A stretch of DNA of 64,000 nt from Sphingobacteriaceae bacterium (GCA_017745075.1 JAGIAD010000003.1:525317-589316); one strand, 5' to 3'. Shown: positions 17,206 to 26,125, numbered from the stretch's first letter. Notes: generated by a model from the sequence alone, not told the origin. Numbers and translations: made by a program.

Positions 17206-17511
17206 ATGAACACAAGCAACATACACGTATTTGCCAAATGGCAGGTTAAAAAAGGGCAGACCGAAAAGGTACTGGCCCTTCTTAAAACCGCAGCAGAAGA
17301 AAGCCGTAAAGAAAAACGTAACCTGTTTTACCAGGTACACCAAAGTATTACGGAGCCCGATACGATCATATTGTTTGAAGGCTATACAGACGAAGCAGCG
17401 TTGAATGAACACCGCAGCTCGACGCACTTTCAGGAAATTGTACTCGGCCAGATCGTGCCTCTGCTGGAAAAACGGGAAGTGATCCTGACCACACCACTTG
17501 ACCAAAAATAG
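17206..17511 (+). CDS. Antibiotic-biosynthesis-monooxygenase (ABM) domain protein, putative quinol monooxygenase
   Basis: 101 residues, one ABM-type ferredoxin-like fold. It starts with IHVFAKWQVKKGQTEKVLALL, continues with LFYQVHQSITEPDTIILFEGYTDEAALNEHRSSTHF, and the HRSSTHF helix is typical. Family members such as YgiN oxidise quinols or serve as cofactor-free oxygenases. It sits 3 bases after the DJ-1/PfpI gene, in one transcript. Confidence 0.88.
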   Translation: MNTSNIHVFAKWQVKKGQTEKVLALLKTAAEESRKEKRNLFYQVHQSITEPDTIILFEGYTDEAALNEHRSSTHFQEIVLGQIVPLLEKREVILTTPLDQK

Positions 17512-17554
17512 CGCGATCGAGAATAGTGGGTATTTAGTAACCAAAGGTTTTAAA

Positions 17555-17830
17555 GACTATTTGTGCATGCTGAATAGCTTGTAAATGCTCAAAAATCCAA
17601 CATTCGCTGGCTCCCGCCACAATGAGTATCAAGCCTTTAGCTGAACTAAGCTAGAGGCTTTTTTATTGCTGTATTTTTATGAAATTGTAACGCTTCCGAT
17701 CTGGCAAACATACACACGCGATACACGTGCGCCAGAGAGGGGGTTCATTTTATCTCAACTGAGTCAGAGGCTCATTTCCATTAAGTAATCCGTAGAACTC
17801 CTGCGGAACTCTACAGACAGTAGGGAAATA
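17555..17830. repeat. Intergenic repeat segment, copy C
   Basis: Same order as copy A: TTGTAAATGCTCAAAAAT, GGCTCCCGCCAC, a terminator (17631-17665), then GAGTCAGAGGCTCATTTCC at 17760-17778 and AACTCCTGCGGAACTCT at 17796-17812. Together with copies A and B it brackets and splits the redox module. No mobile-element gene is linked. Confidence 0.55.
17631..17666 (+). terminator. Intrinsic terminator
   Basis: A 12-bp stem, AAGCCTTTAGCT with AGCTAGAGGCTT (one G-U pair), a 6-base loop and TTTTTT. It lies 120 bases beyond the monooxygenase stop and is the first good stop for that operon. Confidence 0.85.
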
Positions 17831-17909
17831 AATTATTAATATCCTGCGATTATAGATTTTATGGAACGGGATCAACTATTGGCTTTTCCAATTAATTGAA
17901 AATATCCGC

Positions 17910-18554
17910 TTATTGTTCATCCGGAATACGCTGATAGTTTGTTATTTTGTCTAGATCACGAATAAGTTCCAATAGAATTGTCTCTGCATCTGCAGGTGTT
18001 AGCGGTGGTTTCATAACGACACTTGATCTCTTAGCCGTATCAGATACATGCATTACAACCTTTTCCAACGCTAGTGGAAACATTCTATTGATTATCATGG
18101 TAAGATATTTTATACATTCAATAACTAAGCTGAATTCAATAATTGTTTGCGGCACTATGAAACTGTTAAGACTTTTATTTATGGGTATACTTTTGTTTTT
18201 AACTCTTAAATTATGCGCCACTACTTGATTTCTGAACTCTTTAATGTCGGGAAAAAGATTTAGTACACTTTTAATTCGCTTAAAGTAAGGGTTTATATAC
18301 TTTTTCTGTTGCTCACTTAAAAGTCTTGTAAAGTGACCATGATACTCATCAAAATAACTTGTCACCAATATACAGCCATTTTCAAAACTCATCGTATTTA
18401 AAGTAATGACAATATTTGGATCGACATGATAGTCAGGTAAGCTGCATAACGCCCGATGATACCTTATAATATTATTGCTTATAACATTAAGGATATGAAT
18501 GCTTTCATCTAAGGGCGTAATTCGATGATAATCTGGCAATTCGGTAAATTTCAC
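17910..18554 (-). CDS. HEPN-like hypothetical protein
   Basis: 214 residues, mostly helical. Near residue 107 it reads FRNQVVAHNLR, which fits the HEPN motif R-[polar]-x4-6-H and resembles AbiU2-like and related HEPN proteins. Many HEPN proteins are RNases in toxin-antitoxin or anti-phage systems, and others are only structural. The start is GTG at 18554 (MKFTELPDYHRI). It is divergent to the DUF4238 gene with an inverted repeat between them, and the region is AT-rich by eye relative to flanking genes. The family call is tentative. Confidence 0.6.
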   Translation of the reverse strand: MKFTELPDYHRITPLDESIHILNVISNNIIRYHRALCSLPDYHVDPNIVITLNTMSFENGCILVTSYFDEYHGHFTRLLSEQQKKYINPYFKRIKSVLNLFPDIKEFRNQVVAHNLRVKNKSIPINKSLNSFIVPQTIIEFSLVIECIKYLTMIINRMFPLALEKVVMHVSDTAKRSSVVMKPPLTPADAETILLELIRDLDKITNYQRIPDEQ

Positions 18555-18597
18555 AAAAGCTTCAATTTTAGATTAGAATAGTAGTTCCGGGTGATTT

Positions 18598-18656
18598 GTA
18601 ATTTAGCTAATTTATTTATAACTAAGAAAAATACTGTTTTCTAATTAGCAAATTAC
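18598..18656. promoter_or_regulatory. Inverted repeat in divergent promoter region
   Basis: GTAATTTAGCTAATT (18598-18612) is matched by AATTAGCAAATTAC (18643-18656), the reverse complement with one base deleted. The pair sits in the middle of the 230-base gap between the HEPN-like and DUF4238 genes and could be a shared operator. Confidence 0.5.
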
Positions 18657-18787
18657 TCTGATAATTTGTATTTCGCTTTAAAATAGCAACATATATAATT
18701 CTAACTATTTTTCGATGTAGAGAATTATTTCAGCCAACAAAAAAAGCAATTATTATCTTAATTTTATTGGAGCTAAAGATTCGTCTG

Positions 18788-19897
18788 ATGAACAAACCTA
18801 AACACCAACATTTTATTCCAAAATCATATTTAAAAAACTTTGCCGAGGAAATTGGCGGAGTAAAAGTAGTTGAAGCTAAGCTCAAATCAGACGAACAAGT
18901 CAAGCCCAAACCTATTAGTATAAAAGATATATGTGTAAATAAAAATTTATACACATTAGCACATAGAGAAGGGGAAGACAAGTATGCATTGGAAAATTAC
19001 TATGCCGAAAAAATTGATCAGGTTTATCCTGAAATATATGGCTGGCTAACTGATCCAAAACTTGTAAAGATTACTCCTGAACAGCGGATTAAAATATTGC
19101 TCACAACGATGAGTTTATTTTTCCGAACACCAAAATTTCTGAATGCCAATCAGCGACGTACAAATATTGTTCTAGACTATGCCAGTAAACACTTTAAAGA
19201 TGAACAAGGTAATATTAAATTCAAGTTCAGGGGAATAAATTTTGATTTCAACATCGAAGATATTGAAGAAGTAAGAACTTCTCTTAAAGTAAAAAATAAA
19301 CAAGCTTTTCTCGAAAATCATATTAGAGATTGGCATGAGTTCGTAAAATTTAAAATGAAGGCCGCAATATGTGTCTATCGATTAGTAGATGATTCAGAGT
19401 TGATAACCAGTGATAATCCAGTAATTATGCACGGTGTTAATAATATCGGTTTATTAAATCCTTTTGATCCAACGAATATGATTTCTCTCCCACTGGACAA
19501 CAAACACTACTTATCCATTTTTCCGAATACAGAAGAAGCAATGATTGATACCATTTATAGGACTGATAGAGATAAATGGTTTTCCCTAACGACAAATCTA
19601 CAAGTAGAGCAAAGTTCTGACGACTGGATATTGGGAAAAATTGGCACTGTTAAAAAACACATAGCGGATCAGCAAAAGTATGGGGAGAATAATCCTGAAA
19701 ACTTACAGGAGGTTGAGAATATGAAGAAAAGAGCAGAAGACGGTCATGAATTATTTAGATTTATGGAGTTGTTCGGCTTTCCAAGTAAGCCGGTTGTCGA
19801 AAGATTAAGATGGATGATGCGAAAAGAATACCACAGAAATGATCCCGAAATCTTAAAAATGGTAGTTGAACTCGCAAAACGCGGGTACTATCTGTAA
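18788..19897 (+). CDS. DUF4238 domain-containing protein
   Basis: 369 residues. The N-terminal signature KHQHFIPKSYLKNFAE (residues ~4-19) marks DUF4238. A central region holds WHEFVKFKMKAAICVYRL and SDNPVIMHG, also usual for the family. No function is established. The ATG at 18788 is preferred to an upstream TTG because it places the signature at the very N-terminus. It is divergent to the HEPN-like gene. Low GC by eye and lack of a conserved neighbourhood suggest acquisition by transfer. Confidence 0.82.
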   Translation: MNKPKHQHFIPKSYLKNFAEEIGGVKVVEAKLKSDEQVKPKPISIKDICVNKNLYTLAHREGEDKYALENYYAEKIDQVYPEIYGWLTDPKLVKITPEQRIKILLTTMSLFFRTPKFLNANQRRTNIVLDYASKHFKDEQGNIKFKFRGINFDFNIEDIEEVRTSLKVKNKQAFLENHIRDWHEFVKFKMKAAICVYRLVDDSELITSDNPVIMHGVNNIGLLNPFDPTNMISLPLDNKHYLSIFPNTEEAMIDTIYRTDRDKWFSLTTNLQVEQSSDDWILGKIGTVKKHIADQQKYGENNPENLQEVENMKKRAEDGHELFRFMELFGFPSKPVVERLRWMMRKEYHRNDPEILKMVVELAKRGYYL

Positions 19898-20296
19898 CTT
19901 TTTATTAGGCACCTTTTTGCAGATTCTTTGCAATATGATTGAATAGAAAAGAACCAATTTAAACGCGATGTCCATAGTTAGCGCACGCGTTTGAAAATCC
20001 TCTGATCAAACCTACATATCACCAGTTAATTTCCCTTTTCCAGAACTAAGAACCAAAATTATGCTCGCATTAAACTGCGGCTCAATTTTATTCGTCAAAA
20101 CTTTATTGCAATTTACCATTGCTTCACAATGCCCATAAAAGGTCGATTTCTCGCGGATTAACACTACTCATTTCAGACAAACCACAAATAAGTTAATTAT
20201 TATCGGCTTTTAGGGCCACAACATCAAAAAAGCCAGGACATCCATCCCGGCCTTCATCATTAACTAAACTATACTTCTACTAATTTATCTTTATGA
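19898..20296. other. Intergenic stretch with one terminator
   Basis: About 400 bases between the DUF4238 gene and the convergent hydrolase gene. Apart from the terminator at 20226-20253 nothing was recognised. Confidence 0.55.
20226..20253 (-). terminator. Intrinsic terminator of the hydrolase gene
   Basis: Read on the minus strand: GGCCGGGA, loop TGGATG, TCCTGGC and TTTTTT. One G-U pair in the stem. It is 44 bases beyond the hydrolase stop. Confidence 0.75.
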
Positions 20297-21382
20297 TTAC
20301 CTGATCGTTTTATAAATCCAATCTTTAATTAAGCTAAGTACCTCTATTGAAACGCCCGACTGGATTTTCGAAATTTCTTTATTGTCGCAGCTTTTGCAAG
20401 GCAGCAGTAAATGGTTCAGTCCCGGAATTTTCACCGTGGTTACCTTCTTGTTTCCTCCCGCCAGTGCGAACTTTTTCCACTTGGCCAGGTTATCATCGGC
20501 AGCTACCATTAAGTCTTTATCGCCATTAATGGCAAGAATGGGAACCTTGATCTGACCAATGGTTTTTTCGGCATCGTAGCGTATAAAATACCGGTACCAT
20601 GCCCCTTTGGCGTTTTGTACATAGCTATAAATTGGAAAACGGAAATGGTCAAACTCGATATTCAGGGTTTTGAAATAGGCATCATCCTTAACTTTCCATT
20701 GCTGGTAAGTCTCGTTAAGCTTCATTTCAAGGCTATCGGAATTCGCGTAGCGATAAGCTGTTTTAAACATCATGGCATTAATTTCATTTGAGCGTTTCTT
20801 ATCGTAATCAGGCAATGACGATGCCGCAACAAGATCTGCATTCTGTTTAAGCTGGGCATCCAGTCCGCTCATGGCTAAACCGGCAATACTTATTAAAAAT
20901 TTAACATCTTTACTTTTAGCGGCTGCAATGGAGATTGCCGCTCCCCCCTCGCTGTGCCCCATCAAACCGATTTTACCAGGTTCAATATCTTTTCTCGTTT
21001 TGAGGTAGGCCACTGCGGCAAGTGCATCTGTAGCAAAATCGCCAGTGGTAGCCGTTTCATAAACTCCCGTGGTTGTACCTACGCCCCTGTCGTCGGTACG
21101 CAACGTGGCAATGCCATGTGCTGCAAGGTAGGTGGCTATCTGCTCGAAAATCCGGTGTCCGGCCATGGTGCCGTTGCGGTCTTGCTTGCCCGTACCCGAT
21201 ACCATGACCACAGTTGGAAACGACTTCCTGCCGACAGGTTTGCTCAGGGTGCCGCCAAATACAATTTTACCATCAGCGCTCTTAAAGCGAACGCTATCTG
21301 ATGCGACCTTAAAAACCTTTTCTCCCTGTGCATTGGAAGAAATGGCCGAAAAGAGCAGAAAAATAAAAGCGAAATACCTCAT
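20297..21382 (-). CDS. Secreted alpha/beta hydrolase
   Basis: 361 residues with a signal peptide (YFAFIFLLFSAISSNAQG). Nucleophile elbow GHSEGG (Ser ~143), catalytic Asp probably in NGDKDLM and His in GLNHLLLP complete an esterase/peptidase-type triad. TDDRGVGTTTG marks the oxyanion-loop region. It is a bacterial alpha/beta hydrolase of the S9-like esterase type; substrate unknown. Its ATG overlaps the stop of the thioredoxin-like gene upstream (TAATG), so the two are coupled. Confidence 0.88.
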   Translation of the reverse strand: MRYFAFIFLLFSAISSNAQGEKVFKVASDSVRFKSADGKIVFGGTLSKPVGRKSFPTVVMVSGTGKQDRNGTMAGHRIFEQIATYLAAHGIATLRTDDRGVGTTTGVYETATTGDFATDALAAVAYLKTRKDIEPGKIGLMGHSEGGAAISIAAAKSKDVKFLISIAGLAMSGLDAQLKQNADLVAASSLPDYDKKRSNEINAMMFKTAYRYANSDSLEMKLNETYQQWKVKDDAYFKTLNIEFDHFRFPIYSYVQNAKGAWYRYFIRYDAEKTIGQIKVPILAINGDKDLMVAADDNLAKWKKFALAGGNKKVTTVKIPGLNHLLLPCKSCDNKEISKIQSGVSIEVLSLIKDWIYKTIR

Positions 21383-22098
21383 TACTTACCTGTTTTTGTC
21401 ATATCAACCATGGCAGAAATCTCGTCAGCCAGTTCAGTAGCACTGCCTTTAAAACCGACCGTAACAAAACGGGCATTCCCATTAGCATCTACAATTATTT
21501 TTTGCGGGATCCCGGAGAGGTTAAATGCCTTGCAAATGCGTTCGAACACTTCGCCGGTAGCTTTGGCATCTTTGGCTTTATTATCAAACAATACGTTAAA
21601 ATTGTAATTGTTATCCTTAATGTATTTGGCCACCTCGGCTTTATAATTTGCCGAACGTTCTTCGGTATCTACAAAGTAGAAAACAACATTTGGGTCTCCT
21701 GCATATTTGTCTACAGCCAATTTCATTCCCGGGAAGGATGCTTTACAGGGCACACACCAGGTGGCCCAGAAATCGAAAACCACGGTTTTTCCTTTTAAAT
21801 CGCCCAACTTCACTATTGCGCCATTTAAATCTTCCATAGCAAAATCGACCATCGGTTTGCTGAACATCTCTTTTTTAATTTCCTCAGCCATTTTCGCACC
21901 GCCTGCGCTGTTTCTCAAGCTGTTTAAATATTGGTCGTAGCCCTTCTCACTACCGGTTCTTTTGATGTACATATCTTTAAGCATCGATAGCATTTCGGCA
22001 CTGCTCTGGTTTTCAAAAACGCTTTTTTCTAAAAGGGTTTTGAGTGCCGGTTTATCGCCAAGATGGGCCAATATGGTTATCCCAAAGGTCGATATCAT
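21382..22098 (-). CDS. TlpA-like thioredoxin protein, N-terminally truncated
   Basis: 238 residues. The C-terminal ~140 residues are a TlpA/AhpC-type thioredoxin fold with the active site WATWCVPCKASFPG. The start (MISTFGITILAHLGDKPALKTLL) lies inside the helical region that precedes this fold in Bacteroidota homologues. No signal peptide is present, although homologues are exported. The 5' part of the gene appears lost; upstream sequence (22099-22352) shows no continuation. Enzyme activity in the cytoplasm would be odd, so it may be a decaying gene. Confidence 0.75.
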   Translation of the reverse strand: MISTFGITILAHLGDKPALKTLLEKSVFENQSSAEMLSMLKDMYIKRTGSEKGYDQYLNSLRNSAGGAKMAEEIKKEMFSKPMVDFAMEDLNGAIVKLGDLKGKTVVFDFWATWCVPCKASFPGMKLAVDKYAGDPNVVFYFVDTEERSANYKAEVAKYIKDNNYNFNVLFDNKAKDAKATGEVFERICKAFNLSGIPQKIIVDANGNARFVTVGFKGSATELADEISAMVDMTKTGK

Positions 22099-22352
22099 TT
22101 AAGTCGTTTGCCACTTACAGAAGAATATTCAAATAACCTAAAAAAATAGCTCAAAACAGAATTTGAAAGCGGAATATGCTATTTTATTTCACGCCCTGAA
22201 GAGGAAACAATTAGTGTGTACTGACCTGAAGCATACTGTATTTCCTGTTACCGAAGCCGGTCATCTTCCTTTTGACTACAACCTTGCGACTTTTGGATAC
22301 ATCTGCTCATCTACATTGGCTGAACTTTGTATCCAACAATAGTAAGTAATAT

Positions 22353-23135
22353 ATGGATTTAAAAAACAGTACCATCCTGATTACAGGAGGGACCAGCGGT
22401 ATAGGTTTGGAGCTTGTTAAACAACTTACCGAACAAGGGTCAACAATCATCGTTACAGGCCGTAAACCAGAGTCCTTACATGATACCAAAAGGCGTTTCC
22501 CAAATATACACCTCTTTCAAAGCGATGTAAGCAACCCACATGATATTGAACTGCTGTATAAAGAGGTGACACAACAATTCCCCGATCTGAATATGATTGT
22601 TAACAACGCAGGTGAAATGCGGCTGCTCGATGTTCAGGACGCCAGCAAGGACCTCGAAAACATCACGCGCGAAATTGATATTAACCTTACCGGAACGATC
22701 AGGATGGTACATCAGTTTTTGCCCCACCTGCTTAAAAAGCATACGGCGGCAATTGTGAATGTTTCTTCTGCCATTGCTTTTATGCCATACTCTACCGCTC
22801 CGGTTTACAGTGCTTCAAAAGCAGGCGTTCATGCCTATTCCCAGGCCCTGCGTTTGCAGTTGAACAAAACCAATGTCAGGGTATTCGAACTGATCCCCCC
22901 GGGCGTAAATACCAATCTCCAGAATGATTGGGTATTGCCCCCAAATCCGGGACAAATGATGGATGTTGATAAGCTCGTTAGTGTAGCCATTAAAGGCCTG
23001 CTGAACGACACACCCGAGATTAAGCCATTCCTGGTGAAGGTAATAAAATTTTTAAGCAGGCTGGTGCCTCAGCAATTGATAAAGTTGGGCCACCGGGAAT
23101 TTGAAAAATTCAAACAACTCAATAAAAAACAATAA
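22353..23135 (+). CDS. SDR-family oxidoreductase
   Basis: 260 residues, classical short-chain dehydrogenase fold. Cofactor motif TGGTSGIG (~10-17), NNAGEM (~87-92), catalytic Ser in VNVSSAIAF and YSASKAG (Tyr/Lys). An SDR of the DltE-like group by layout, substrate unknown. A DUF2147 gene starts 10 bases after it, so both probably share a transcript. Confidence 0.93.
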   Translation: MDLKNSTILITGGTSGIGLELVKQLTEQGSTIIVTGRKPESLHDTKRRFPNIHLFQSDVSNPHDIELLYKEVTQQFPDLNMIVNNAGEMRLLDVQDASKDLENITREIDINLTGTIRMVHQFLPHLLKKHTAAIVNVSSAIAFMPYSTAPVYSASKAGVHAYSQALRLQLNKTNVRVFELIPPGVNTNLQNDWVLPPNPGQMMDVDKLVSVAIKGLLNDTPEIKPFLVKVIKFLSRLVPQQLIKLGHREFEKFKQLNKKQ

Positions 23136-23145
23136 ACAATCCGTT

Positions 23146-23580
23146 ATGAAAAAATCAATTGTAGCAGTGTTTGCACTGCTGTTATCACTGGCATCTTTCG
23201 CGCAGAAACTGCCTGCAGATCAAATCTTAGGTACCTGGAAATGTACTGATTACAAAATCGAGGTATTTAAAACAGGTAATACTTACTCGGCCAGGCTCTT
23301 ATGGTCAAAAGAGATGTTCGAAGCAGACGGTAAAACGGCAAAGAAAGACGTTAAAAATCCCAATGAAAAACTCCGGGGCAGGTCTGTACAAGGCCTTACG
23401 CATATCACCGATCTTGTTTACAGGGATGGCGAATATGTGGATGGTAAGTTGTACAGCGTACAGGATGGAAATACCTATAGCCTTAAAGGTAAATTGAAAA
23501 GCCTCAACGAGCTTGAAACCCGGGGCTATAAAGGTATCCCTTTAGTAGGTAAATCATTTAAATGGAACAGGGTGCAGTAA
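23146..23580 (+). CDS. DUF2147 family secreted protein
   Basis: 144 residues. Signal peptide (IVAVFALLLSLASFAQ), then a lipocalin-like barrel with GTWKCTDYKIEVFKTG, LRGRSVQGLTHIT and LKGKLKSLNELETRGYKG, all typical of DUF2147. ATG at 23146 was chosen because it starts the signal peptide; an upstream frame overlaps the SDR gene. Function unknown, with a periplasmic location expected. Confidence 0.88.
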   Translation: MKKSIVAVFALLLSLASFAQKLPADQILGTWKCTDYKIEVFKTGNTYSARLLWSKEMFEADGKTAKKDVKNPNEKLRGRSVQGLTHITDLVYRDGEYVDGKLYSVQDGNTYSLKGKLKSLNELETRGYKGIPLVGKSFKWNRVQ

Positions 23581-23598
23581 ATTATAAAAACCATTCTC

Positions 23599-23796
23599 AT
23601 GAAAGCAAATAAAGACCATCTGTCGCGGTTTTGGTTCATTATTTCCAATGCCGCTCCCCCTGTAGGATTCTTCCTTTATTTCAGATACAGGGAAGCCTGT
23701 CCAAACAAGGCCAAAAGCGCCTTAATAAGTGCAATAACCGGCGTGCCGATAGCCATACTCGGAGGTTACATCATGAACACTTTTATCCTTAATTAA
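23599..23796 (+). CDS. Small membrane protein (65 aa)
   Basis: Two short hydrophobic segments (FWFIISNAAPPVGFFLYFRY and ALISAITGVPIAILGGYI) separated by a basic turn. No family was assigned. Spacing to its neighbours (18 and 3 bases) supports a real gene in this operon. Confidence 0.6.
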   Translation: MKANKDHLSRFWFIISNAAPPVGFFLYFRYREACPNKAKSALISAITGVPIAILGGYIMNTFILN

Positions 23797-23799
23797 ACC

Positions 23800-24156
23800 A
23801 TGATTAAAAACATAGCTTCCATACTGCTGCTGTTTATTTCGGTAACGCTCAGCTTCAGGCATGCCTGGGATACCCTGCATTACAAAAACAACCCGGAATC
23901 TGTTAAAACGATGGAAAGTTTAGGGATCAGCGAAATGTTTATTCCATACCTGGCTATTGCAGCCATAGTAATCGGGCTTTTTTTGCTCATCCCCAAAACC
24001 TTTTTCACGGGCAATATGCTCAATGCGATCATGATCGTGATGATTATGGGGCTGGCGGTGCGGGCTGGAAATTACCGCATGGCGCTGATAGAGATTCCAT
24101 TTTTAGTTATGCCATTTATTATGATATGGCTAAAATATCCGTTTAAATTCAAGTAA
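23800..24156 (+). CDS. Small four-helix membrane protein (DoxX-like)
   Basis: 118 residues, four predicted membrane segments (about 4-19, 48-66, 74-89, 96-112) with a conserved-looking SFRHAWDTL and a GNYRMALIEIPF turn. Size and helix spacing resemble DoxX-like proteins, but this is inferred and not certain. It is the third gene after the SDR and ends 8 bases before the AraC regulator. Confidence 0.6.
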   Translation: MIKNIASILLLFISVTLSFRHAWDTLHYKNNPESVKTMESLGISEMFIPYLAIAAIVIGLFLLIPKTFFTGNMLNAIMIVMIMGLAVRAGNYRMALIEIPFLVMPFIMIWLKYPFKFK

Positions 24157-24164
24157 CTTGCAAT

Positions 24165-25073
24165 ATGGCAAACAGCAAACCCTACCGGATCGGTTCTATA
24201 ACGGAGATACACCGTTTAATGGGGCTACCTAAACCGCAGCATCCGCTGATCAGCATTGTTGACCTGAAAGGCCTGAGAAATGATACGGGTATAGATGCAG
24301 TTGTATTCGACCTGTATGTAATATCCATGAAAAGAGGATGCGACGGCTTACATTACGGGCAACAGAAATACGATTTTGACGAAGGGCTTATGGCCTTTAT
24401 GTCTCCCGGCCAGATCCTGCGTGGCGAAGAGAACGGTGTACCTCCTGACCTGGATGGCTGGATGCTTTTCGTCCATCCTGACTTTCTCTGGAACACATCG
24501 CTTGCGACCAAGATCAAGCGCTACGAATACTTTAGCTATGCTACCAGCGAAGCCCTGTTTCTCTCAGACAAGGAGGAACTGGTGATCAATGACCTGGTGA
24601 GGAATATTAAAGCTGAATATTATTCCAATATGGATAAGTTTAGCCAGGATATTATTATCTCGCACCTGGAGACCTTGCTGAATTATGCCGAACGTTTTTA
24701 CCAGCGCCAGTTCATCACCCGGAAGATCACCAACCACCAGGTCTTAAACCAGGTGGAAGAAATTTTAAGCAGCTATTTAAACAACGAAGCCCTGCTTTCT
24801 AAAGGACTGCCAACCGTGCAATACTTTGCCGATGCTTTAAACCTGTCTTCCAAATACCTAAGTAGCCTGTTGAAACAACTAACCGGCCAGACCATGCAGC
24901 AGATCATCCATGAGAAACTGATCGTGAAGGCGAAAGAAAAATTATCTACAACGAGCATGTCGGTAAGTGAGATCGCTTACCAACTTGGTTTCGAACATCC
25001 TCAGTCTTTCAATAAATTATTTAAAAGCAAGACAAAGCAAAGCCCGCTGGATTTCAGGCAATCCTTTAACTGA
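24165..25073 (+). CDS. AraC-family transcriptional regulator
   Basis: 302 residues. N-terminal AraC-type cupin region (VFDLYVISMKRGCDGLHYGQQKYDFDEGLMAFMSPGQ), then a C-terminal DNA-binding pair: HTH1 VQYFADALNLSSKYLSSLLKQLTG and HTH2 VSEIAYQLGFEHPQSFNKLFKSKTK. It ends the SDR-DUF2147-membrane protein run (8-base gap) and probably controls it. Confidence 0.92.
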   Translation: MANSKPYRIGSITEIHRLMGLPKPQHPLISIVDLKGLRNDTGIDAVVFDLYVISMKRGCDGLHYGQQKYDFDEGLMAFMSPGQILRGEENGVPPDLDGWMLFVHPDFLWNTSLATKIKRYEYFSYATSEALFLSDKEELVINDLVRNIKAEYYSNMDKFSQDIIISHLETLLNYAERFYQRQFITRKITNHQVLNQVEEILSSYLNNEALLSKGLPTVQYFADALNLSSKYLSSLLKQLTGQTMQQIIHEKLIVKAKEKLSTTSMSVSEIAYQLGFEHPQSFNKLFKSKTKQSPLDFRQSFN

Positions 25074-25179
25074 AATATTTGTTAGCAACAGGTGTACCGG
25101 TTTGTAACCTGGCAAATTATACTGCCAATCGTTTGAGATAGCATAACCCCGCTTAAAATAAATGATAGCGATTAATTGG

Positions 25180-25187
25180 TAACTTTG
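25180..25187 (+). promoter_or_regulatory. -7 promoter element for AraC gene
   Basis: TAACTTTG fits TAnnTTTG and lies 24 bases before the ATG of the next AraC gene. No -33 box was seen. Confidence 0.45.
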
Positions 25188-25210
25188 TTTAATGATGATC
25201 GCTGGAAATT

Positions 25211-26065
25211 ATGGCCATTAAAACTTTTCCTGAAAACCTGAGTCAGAACAAAGGGCTTTCTATCCGTATCGTTTCCCCCGAATTCGGGCATCTGTCGCCG
25301 AAGTCAGCGGGTCAATACGGTTCTGCTCAACGTTTGCCTTATTATTTCTTTCTTTTCGTGCTGCAGGGAAACAGCCAAGAGATTATTGACGGGGAGCTTA
25401 TTGAAATAGGCAAACATGAACTTTTTTTTGCGTTGCCTCAGCAGCTCAGGCAATTCCCTTCAACCGGCCATAGCGGAGATTATTATAAACTGGGATTTGA
25501 CGACGAGTGTCTTTTACGGTTGCCGAGAAAATTCCCCTTTTTGCTCAATCCCCTGAACCGGCAAAAAATAAGCTTTACACCTGATGCCGCACGGAGGCTT
25601 AGGAATACCTTTAAGATTTTAAATGAACTGTTACGCACTGCCGACAATGATCCGGAGCTGATCCTGGCGTACCTGAACAGCCTGCTTACAGAGATAAATG
25701 CTGCTTATTTTGTATTGCATAAAAAACCTGCGCCAGAGGGCCTTGATAAATTTTTAGGGTTCAAACTATTTGTAGAGGATAACCTTACGGAGCAACCTGC
25801 CATAACAGAAATTGCAGAAAAGCTGGCCTTAAGCACAGATTGTTTGTATAGAATTGTAAAACAACATTCCGGTGTTTCACCCAAGGAATTCATTACCGAC
25901 CGTTTAATCACAGAGGCAAGGCGCCGGATGTATAATGAACCCAATACATCTGTAAAGGAACTGGCATTTGAACTCGGCTTTAATGACCCGGGTTATTTTT
26001 CGCGTTTGTTCAAAAAAGTAACCGGTAAAACGATAGCTGCCTTTTATCAGGATTTGTCCCTGTAA
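25211..26065 (+). CDS. AraC-family transcriptional regulator
   Basis: 284 residues with an AraC-type sensor half (PYYFFLFVLQGNSQEIIDGELIEIGKHELFFALPQQLRQFP) and a typical C-terminus: HTH1 ITEIAEKLALSTDCLYRIVKQHSG and HTH2 VKELAFELGFNDPGYFSRLFKKVTG. It lies 61 bases before the epimerase gene on the same strand, its likely target. Confidence 0.93.
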   Translation: MAIKTFPENLSQNKGLSIRIVSPEFGHLSPKSAGQYGSAQRLPYYFFLFVLQGNSQEIIDGELIEIGKHELFFALPQQLRQFPSTGHSGDYYKLGFDDECLLRLPRKFPFLLNPLNRQKISFTPDAARRLRNTFKILNELLRTADNDPELILAYLNSLLTEINAAYFVLHKKPAPEGLDKFLGFKLFVEDNLTEQPAITEIAEKLALSTDCLYRIVKQHSGVSPKEFITDRLITEARRRMYNEPNTSVKELAFELGFNDPGYFSRLFKKVTGKTIAAFYQDLSL

Positions 26066-26125
26066 AAGCGGCTTTTGTCCGAACCTATCTGTTACATTAG
26101 TACCACCTTTGTCTAAAAATAACTA

